A stretch of DNA of 64,000 nt from Heterohyrax brucei (Eukaryota > Chordata > Mammalia > Hyracoidea > Procaviidae): the NCBI GenBank assembly GCA_028571685.1, contig CM053154.1, forward strand, positions 15,904,001 to 15,968,000, given 5' to 3'. The notes beneath the pieces were generated by a model. That model made no database searches and was not told the origin of the DNA. It saw only the letters and a program-made list of their open reading frames with translations. Of this stretch, positions 13,101 through 22,100 are shown in pieces. The position numbers were made by a program, and so were the translations under genes. How positions within the stretch are numbered: position 1 is the stretch's first letter; each line of letters opens with the position of its first letter.

Positions 13101-16100
13101 CAATAGCTAGGAAGTTAGTAGGATGGCAGAAATGAGTTAGAGGGTGAGGGCAGAGTCTAGAACAAGTAAATGAAGAAATAATGATCTGGAAACGGCACTG
13201 GGGAGTAAGCAGGACAGCAACCAAACCTCCAACAAACAAATTATCTCTTATAAAGGACTTATCTGCTTCACAGGGGCTCGACTCAGAAACATCTTGACTG
13301 GCTATTGAAATAAGTCTGTATCAAAAAGATGCAATCTAAACAGTGCAATATCTAAAACAAAAAACTTGTATTGATTCAAGAGAGGAAAGATACGGCTTAA
13401 AGGAATTTCATGTGAAAAATACATACGAGCTGTAAGTAATGGTAAGTTGTGGCAAGGCAACTTCTGAAAATTACGTTGGTAATCATTAAAAGAAATGGGT
13501 TTAAATATTAAATTTGGATAAGCACTTTCACTTTTATTTCCCCCCAAATTAAGGTTAAATAATTCACATGCACTGCTACTTAAACAAAGGTTACTTAGGG
13601 GAGAGAAATAATGTTCTCTTATCCATGTTTTCAAGTAACTTTTAACTAACAATTTAGGCAAGATTGAATTTTTTTCCTTAGATTTTATATTGTTGAGAAC
13701 ATACACAGTAAAACATACCCAATTCAACAGTTTCTACCTGTACAATTTAGTGATACTAATTACATTCTTCAAGTTGTATAACCATTCTCAACCTCCTTGT
13801 CTGAGTTGTTCCTCCCTCGTTAACATAAACTCTCTGTCCCCTAATCTTTGAAGTAGCCGTTATCAACCTGACCTTACAAAGACAGTTCTTAAAAGAGTAT
13901 AATGCTCAAGGCGGACATTCTTTACTAGTTATTCTTGTTGTTAGGTACCATCGAGTCAGTTCCGACTCACAGCAACTCTATGCACAACAGAATGAAACAA
14001 ATCCTGGTCTTGGCACTACGCCCACAATCATTTTTATGCTTAAGCCCATCAGTGCAGCCACTGTGTCAATCCATCGCACTGAGGGTCTTCCTCTTTTTCA
14101 CTCAACCTTCACTCTACCCAGGACGATATCCTTCTCTAAAGATTAATCTCTACTAACAACATGTTCAAAGTATATGAGACGTAGTGTGCCTTTGCTTCCA
14201 AGGAGCACTCTGGTTGTATTTCTTCCAGAACAGATCTGTTTGTTCTTTCCACAGCCCATGGTACATTCAATATTATTCTCCAAAACCACAATCAAAGGCA
14301 TCTATTCCTCTTCTGTCTTCCTTATTCATTCATTGTGCAGCTTTCACAAGCACACGATGTGACTGAAAATACCATGGCTTGAATCAGGGGCACCTTAGTC
14401 TTCAAGATGACACCTTTACTTTTCAATACTTTAAAGAGGTCCTTTGCAGCAAGTTTTCATTTCTTGACTGCTGCTTCCACGGGCATTAACTGGGGACCCA
14501 CATAAAACAAAATCTTTGACAACCTCAATCCTCTCTCCATCTATCACACTGCTGCTTACTATCCAGTTGCGAGGATTTTTGTTTTCCTGATGTTGAGAAG
14601 CAATCCATACTGAAGACTGTAGTCTTTGATCTTTACAAGTGTTTCAAATTTTCTTCACTTTTAGCAAGTAAGGTGGTGCCACGCGCGTAACGCAGGTTGT
14701 CAGAGTCGTCCTCCAATCCTGATGCCAAGCATGCAGCATACAGCATACAGACTGAAAGGGTATGGTGAAAGGATACAACCCTTACATACCCTTTTCCTGA
14801 CTTTAAACCGTGCAGCTTTCCCCTGTTCTGTTCACATGACTGCCTCTTGATTCATGTACAGACTCCTTAAGAGTGCAATTACTAGTTAAGCTAAACATTT
14901 GTCTCAAGAAGACTTTTGAGGGATATTTTTGGTTTGTTTAAAGATAATCTCAGGACAATAGTGCCGGGAGCCAGCCCCAGCAGGGTTTCAGGACGACGAA
15001 GGGGTGGGGTGGCTTCAGCGGAGGAGGAAAATGATGAGACTGAGACAGGAAAGAGTTCTGGAGAATGGCAGCCGGTTAAGGTCTGTCTTCCTTTATTTTT
15101 TATAGTCAATGAGGTAGCTGTACTTTGACCACATAAGTGATTGGCTAGCAAGAAGTGGATACCTCGTGGTCTCTCTTCATGTTAATCATTAGGGTCTTCT
15201 AAATAATGGCCTGAGACAGTGGTCTCTTTTCATGTTAATTATTAGGGTCCTCTCTGTTAGCTAGTAAAGAACCAATGCCTTGAAGTCCTTTTTCATTGTT
15301 AATCATTAAAAGCCAAGTGCCATCGAGTTCAGAGCCCTCTAAATAATGGTTCGAGACCAGTATATTGTGATTATAATCAACAATCGGAACAAGGTTAATC
15401 CTGGAACTCTATTAAATCTACCTATGCCTCGAGGTCAAAGGTGCAGGAAGAGAGAATAAACTCATCTTAAAAAGTTATACTCTGACAGTCTCTATTTGTT
15501 CCTTCTTTGCTCTTTCTTATCTCTTCCCGTGGGGACAGTAAGTGTCCACCGTCCCTCACTCTAAGCTTCTCTCAAGCTGTTCTAAGAATATTTGTCTATT
15601 TTTTGTCTATTATTTGTCTATTTTTAATATTTGTCTATTTTCCAATACCAAATATAATAAACTTTGGAGCTTATCTGTCTTCCTGATGTGAGGAGTGGAA
15701 TGTTCATTTCTAAGAGCTGGGGGGGGGGGGTCTGTCCCTGGACAGCCTCACAGGGTCTTCCTGCAATCTGCTTATCACCTGTGAAGGGGGATGTGCAGTT
15801 GGGAGAAGCCAGCAGGGTTGGACCAGCCTCAGTGCTCTCAGGCGGGGTGTGCTGTATTGGAATTCATTCCTCCAAGCTCTGTTCTGGGAGTTCCTGGTCA
15901 GGTTTTCCCAATATTATTTCATAAACCAAGGGGGTCGTAAAGCCCCTCTTAGAAGGCATCTGTCTTGATCCTCATGCCGGGAGAGGAGGGGATATTTTTT
16001 GAGGAAGATTTAATTGGCCAGCCAATCCAGCCAAGTGCTGTTGAGTCGGATACGACTCATGGCGACCCTAGGGGCCAGGGTAGAACTGGCCCCCAGAGTA

Positions 16101-19100
16101 TTCAAGGAGCGCCTGGTGGATTCGAACTGCCAACCTTGTGGTTAGCAGTAGTAGGAGAGTATAGCCAGAAATGTGTCATGGGTGAGCTGCCTCCGCCCGC
16201 CATCACATAAGCTTGTGACTTTGTTCACAGGGGCTTTGTGGGTGATAGGCCTCAGCACAATAATCTCAAGGGTTCATCCACCCTCCACGGCTCTATTAAG
16301 TCTGGAGTCCATGACAATCTGAAATTCTGTTACGTTGTTTCCCCCTTTTGACTATGATTCACCTATGGAATCTTTGATCAAAATGTTCCGTAATGTAATG
16401 GTAGCCTGGCATCATTCAGTTCACCTTGTGTCGTGGTCATGGAAGAAGTTATTCACGAAGGCAATTAGCCATATATTCCTAAACTGTTGTGCCTTGGAGA
16501 GCTGCCTGAAAGCTTGTAAAACATCAGGCACTACACAGTGAACTAGGAAAAAAAAAAGCACTAAACATACTCATTAGGCCAATTAACTAGGATGTCCCAC
16601 AAAACCATGTCTCTAAACTTCCAAATCAAGGAACCAAATCCCAAGAGGTGTCTCGCTATACTTAAGTAACCTCAACAGTTACTTGTGTGTGTGTGATTGT
16701 AAATGTATCCACTGTACACACATATCACATTTTGTTTATCCAATCATCCGCCGATGGGCATTTACATTGTTTCTACCTTTTGACTATTGTGAATAGTGTC
16801 ATGAGCACTAGTGTACATGTCTCTTTTTGAGTCTGCTTTCAAGTCTTTTGGGTATAGACGTAGGAGTAGAATTTCTGGGTCACATGGGGTCTCTCAATAG
16901 CAGGAAGTCTTTTTTTTTTTTTTAATGACAGTTCCTTTTGTTTTTCTAAGGACCCACTACACTGTTCTCTGTAACATCTGTACCATTTTGCATTTCCATC
17001 AACAATGGGTAAACCTACTGCCATCGAGTCAGGTCTGACTCGTAGCATCCCTAGAGGTCAGAGTAGAACTTCCATATAGAGCTTCCAAGGAGCACCTGGT
17101 GGATCTGAACTGCCAACAGATATAGCACTTAACCCAATATGCCACCAGGGTTTCCACCAGTAGGACAGCCTCCTATATAAAACCATAAACTACACACAGC
17201 ACATGCTCATTCAACAATGGGTAGGGTTCCAAATTTCCCACATCCTTGTCAACATTTTTTTTTATCTTAGTCATCCTAGTAGTGACATAATATTTCCTTG
17301 TGGCTTTGTTTTGCACCTCTCTGATGGTTAATGATGATGAACATTTTTTCATGTGTTTGGTGGCTATCTGAATGTCCCCTTTGGCAAAATGTCTACGTCT
17401 TTTGCTCATTCATTGGTTTGGTGATTCATCCATTTGTTGTTACACTGTCGAAATTCTACGGCTATTTATTAGATTCTCATAAGATCTGTAGTTTTAAAAG
17501 ATTTTCTACTAGTTGTTAGCTTGGCTTTTAACTTTTTTGGTAAGGTCTTTTGATAAATGAAAGCTTTTTTACTTTTATGAAGTCCCATTTAGTCTTTTGC
17601 TGCTTATGCTTCTGTTATGAGTCCACTGGTAAAACTTGAATCATCGTATTGGTGAATATTAAATATACTATGGACTGCTGGAAGAATAACAAATCCATCC
17701 TGGAAGATGTACAGCCAGAATGTTCCTTAGAAGCAAAGATTAGGAGACTTCATCTCACATTTTGGACACATTATTAAGGGAGACCAGATCCTGGAGAAAA
17801 AACATTATGCTTCATAGAGAGTCAGTGGAAAAAACGATGACCCTCAATGAAATGGACTGACACAGTGAGTACAACACTGGGCTGAAGCATAGCAACGATG
17901 TGAGAATGGTGCAGGACCCAGCTGGGTTTCATTAGGTTGTACACAGAGTTTCTATGAGCAGAAATTGCCTTAACAGCACCTAACAATTGTTAAAAGTTAG
18001 GCCTGACAAGTTTTGCCCCTGCATTTTCTTCTCAAAATTTCATGGTTTTAGTTTGTACATTTAGGTCCTCTAAATTTCTTTTGGATAAAATGTAAAGACA
18101 AAAAGACCAAAAGGAAAAAAAAAAAAAAAAACCACTTTGGTTCAAAACTCCATTTCAATATTATAAATGATAGTAATTTGTGATTTTGTTCTCTAATAGG
18201 TAGTAACAGCATGAAAGAATATGAATTTGTCTGCTGTTCTGGGAGGATTCCAGCAATGTGAACGTTTTGAAGATTAAGAAATTAAACAAACCACCTTACT
18301 TATTTCAACTTTCCTTTAAAAATTCATGAAAATTCTTCTATTATTTTTACGAGGTTTGTGAAATAAGTTAAAATTGGGAGAGAAAAAAATAGCAAAACAT
18401 CCACAAAACAGCCTCAAACTCTTCCATTTGATCCCTCTTAAGGGAGTAGGGTATGATGTTGGATTTTATGTAATCTGTTCATCAAGATGAAACGTCCAAT
18501 AACTAGATGCCAGTTTTTAAATAGAACCTCCTTCAGATGATTAAAAGAAACTGTAATTATTCAGGGAATCTTTGTTATTTCTCTATTATCAATGCTATAA
18601 ACCTTTCCTCAACTACTAGAAGCTTCAGGAATATCGACAAACTTTAGGGCAAATCTTGGGCATACTCTTGTCTTTCTGTTTTCAGACTACTAAATGTAAC
18701 TAGGCATAGTGCAGCTGTCCAATACTCATACTTTCTAAGCCAAGACTTCTACAATCATATATTTTAAAGGATTTGAGCTGTGAAAGACGAATGCTATCAT
18801 TCAAGTTCTAATTACATGCTAACAGGGTTTTACAACACAGAAAAAAATGCTGTTTCCTGATATTTGACCACAACCTTCAAAATAAATGTTCAAAATGTTC
18901 TCTGAATGTATCACCGTATGAGGAGCTCCAGCACTGCCCTATTCAAATTATGTTCCAGTTTTTCCTTATGCTGCTTCCACTTGATAAATTAGTCAATAAC
19001 TGCCAAGTCAAATAGACAAGTAAATACATTTTCATTATTACTGGCAGACATATAATTAACTCCATGAATAAAAGAAATAAGAAATCAATTTATGATTATT

Positions 19101-22100
19101 CTTCAGTTCTTCCCATTTGTCACAATTGTGGTTCCACTTTTAAAATCTTTATCCACACACATACATATCTTGTTGACTGTAATTATAAATCGAATTATCT
19201 CTATTACAAATTAGTATGGTATGAACTGTGAACCTCTTATGTTAATTTTATTAGTAAGCTACCATTGTGTTATTATCTACATATATATGACCTTATTAAA
19301 AAGCAAGGCATGTGTACGAGCCTGTATTAATTAGTATTGTCAGCAAATGTTTCTCAACAACGTTAAGCATTTTCTCTGTCATCCCTCCAGCACAAACACT
19401 GGAATCAGCATTTTTTATGTGTATGCAAACATAATTAAAAGGTCTTCCAATAAGGATATCGAATTATTGACAGCTCACTGGGGCGGTATTTGTGAAGCTA
19501 TAGCAGCCATATTTATCTCATTTTTTTAAATTATTCTTGACAAATAACCAGGGAACATTATGATTCTACAACATGTAGAAATTATTGGTTTATTATCAAA
19601 ATGGGTGTTACATTCACCAAACATCCCATGTGTTATGTAAAATTTATGATGCCCATAATCATCCCATCAAGAGAACGATCTGATATTTAATCAAAAAATC
19701 TGAGACAACTGGGTCTGTTGCCAGATGATGCCTGTGTATCAATGAACCCCGTTTCAAAGAATACATCACTGTTCATCAGAGAGTATGCAAGAATCCATCC
19801 CAATCAATTTCTCCCTGAGCACAAGAACTGGACCTTTCCTTGACCACAGTGGGGTGGATTTTGCATCCGGACTTGAAGTTTTACCCTTAGAAACTTAAGT
19901 ATAACGACCACGGATTGTGCTGCAAATTTGCTTACTGGGCTCTGGAGCAACTGGAAGGAAGCTGACCCTGTTTTGGGCCAAAAAAATCCTCTTGAGCAAC
20001 AAGCTCATTTTTGAATGAATGATTTTAACAAACTAAATTGTCCATCTGAAGCAATGAGAATCTGATGGACACTAAAGAACATCCACTGTATCCCCAAAAA
20101 GTTACCATTTGGGGTGGATTTTGGTCTGGTAGGATCACTGCCCATTATTTTTCTCAAGATCAACGAGAAGACAGTGTGACTGTCAATGGCAAAACATGTC
20201 AGGCTACGATAACTGATTATTTGGGACCTTATTTGGAAGGCACCATGGCGATCATTTACCCTAAGTTCTTTTCCATACATAATGCCATCAAACATACCTC
20301 AAAATAATAAAACAACTAAGACTGTATCATTTACACAACTTTTTTTATTCAGGTTTAAAGACAGGACACCCTTGTTGGAAGAGCCTTTACACGTTTCCAT
20401 TTTTAGGCAAAACAGACCACTACAACGCAACAGTAAGAATGAACTTTCCCTTTTTTAACATTAGTTATCCACCACGTCACTACCTTCACCATTCAGGAAC
20501 AAAAATTATATAAAAACTTACCGAAGTGATCTTTTCAAAATATTACCCTAGATTAAAAACTTCAGATACATTATTATACATAATTTTCATGATGAGAAAT
20601 ACTTAAGATGAGCTCAAGCAATCTGTTTTAATATATGCTGTTACTTTCATTATAGTAGTTCAATCATTTTTGTATTATATACCACGGGTAGTCATTTAAC
20701 CTGTTCCTCTGCGTTCTCAGCTGTAATGATGGTACCTCAATACACGCATGTAAATGCTCAACAAATGTTTGCTATTCATTATCGAGTCATAATTTTATGT
20801 TTCACCTACTACTTTTATAGACTTATAGCTATCAATTCTTCAAGAATTCTTTTTAAAGGAAAAAAGTCTGTATCATGATCTTCTTAATGCTTTGCTCATC
20901 CCACCAATTTTAAGCATTGGTGGTAGCAACCAGTATATCTGCTATTCACAAAGCAGGAGTCACGGCCTCATGAACAATATAGTCCCAACTTCCATTTTTA
21001 AAAACAGCACTGTCCCTATTATCACATTATTGGTACTTACTCACTCCGTCAAAACACTGCTGAAGACTATGTGCTAGACATTGGTAATGCAAATGGGTAA
21101 GAAAATTTGAGATCGGAAACAGACACAAACACAAGTTGTAATGCTGCAAAATATTAAAATTGTTCCTGCAGTGCAAAGGATCACTTTTGTGCTATCTTTC
21201 CTGCCATGGTCTTGCAATTCTCACTGAGGTGATTTGTGTGGAACTGTACAAACATGGTAACTGTGGCCCACCAAGGGGAGTGGTCAGTTTTCCCATCCCA
21301 CTGAGGTTCATCACTCCAGAGGTGGGATCTCACCACCAGAAAGGAAGAAGGGCCAAGAGCATAGCGTGTCCTTGGTCCTAATCCTTGCACTGAGAGGCTC
21401 CTGGAACCAAGAGACTTAAAGAGAATTTACTGTAGCAGAGAAGACGGCAAGAAGCAGTGGCAGAGAAATAGCCGCAGGAGAAACCAGCAGAGAGACAGGC
21501 AATGGGAGACAGCATGGTGGACTTCCTAGCCCACAGAGCAAGACAGCTGAGTGCCTTCGAGGTTTGCTGGAAAAGCAGTGAACCTCCAGGTACCTGATGG
21601 TGCTCGGCTTGCCAACCCAGGAGGTGGAGTGGTGGGCTTCCTGTCCCACAGAGTTACACCGAGTGCCTCTCGGGGCAAGCTCACTAGTGGAGTGCGGTGA
21701 TTCTCGGTACTTACTGGCAGAGCTAAAAGATCTTTTTAACACTTGCCTGAGCAGGGCAGGGGTCAAAGGCCAAAGAGATGTGTACCTGAAAGAATGACCA
21801 AGAAGAGGTTCTCCTGATGGAAGAACTATATCCTGAGCATTCTTGAACCTGAACTGTTACTTCCCTAATAAACTCCATAATCGGGAGCACTGTCTGTGAC
21901 TTGTGTGTGGCCATCTCCGAGCAAGGCTTAGATAGGAAGAACAGAAACTCAAGTAGTGGAGAGCAGTTTCATGATTATTTTATTCACAAAGAAAAATGAA
22001 AATTATTCACAGTGGTTAAGTTAAAGTAGACATTCCAAGCAAATGGACTTACTCAAACAGACTTCCCACTGCATACTGCTTGCTTAGTTCATCATTAAGT

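Larger units (their letters stand above)
14962..16257 (-). mobile_element. Solo LTR of class II endogenous retrovirus type
   Basis: Bounded by TG...CA (TGCCGGGAG at left, CTCAGCA at right) and by a near-perfect 6-bp TSD, caatag at 14956-14961 versus caataa at 16258-16263. Six-bp TSDs are typical of class II (ERV-K-like) elements. On the minus strand a TATA-like/polyadenylation block at 15104-15090 lies about 130 bp before the terminal ..CCCGGCA, as expected for U3-R-U5 order. It contains an AfroSINE (16021-16150) and a 20-base SINE stub at about 15310. No internal genes are present; this is a recombined, non-coding LTR. Assignment to class II is inference. Confidence 0.7.
13690..18090 (-). 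mobile_element. Old L1, broken into five pieces by later insertions
   Basis: Antisense L1 from the 3' UTR (13690-13931, 14879-14961, 16258-16660) into ORF2 (16660-17011, 17211-17640, 17998-18090). Markers: 'gttgagaacatacacagtaa', 'ggttcatccaccctccacgg', 'ttgactattgtgaatagtgt', 'gtagaatttctgggtcacat', 'cacctctctgatggttaatg' and 'tagtttgtacatttaggtcc'. Removing the inserts joins the pieces in normal L1 order. It is the oldest layer of this 4.4-kb nest. The coding part is dead. Confidence 0.8.

Noticed and set aside
13302-13727. 141-codon minus ORF
   Set aside because: AT-rich, ends in L1-related sequence, no motif and no splice context.
21416-21766. 116-codon ORF and its opposite-strand partner
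   Set aside because: Both lie in an apparent repeat with an AATAAA end. Likely incidental.
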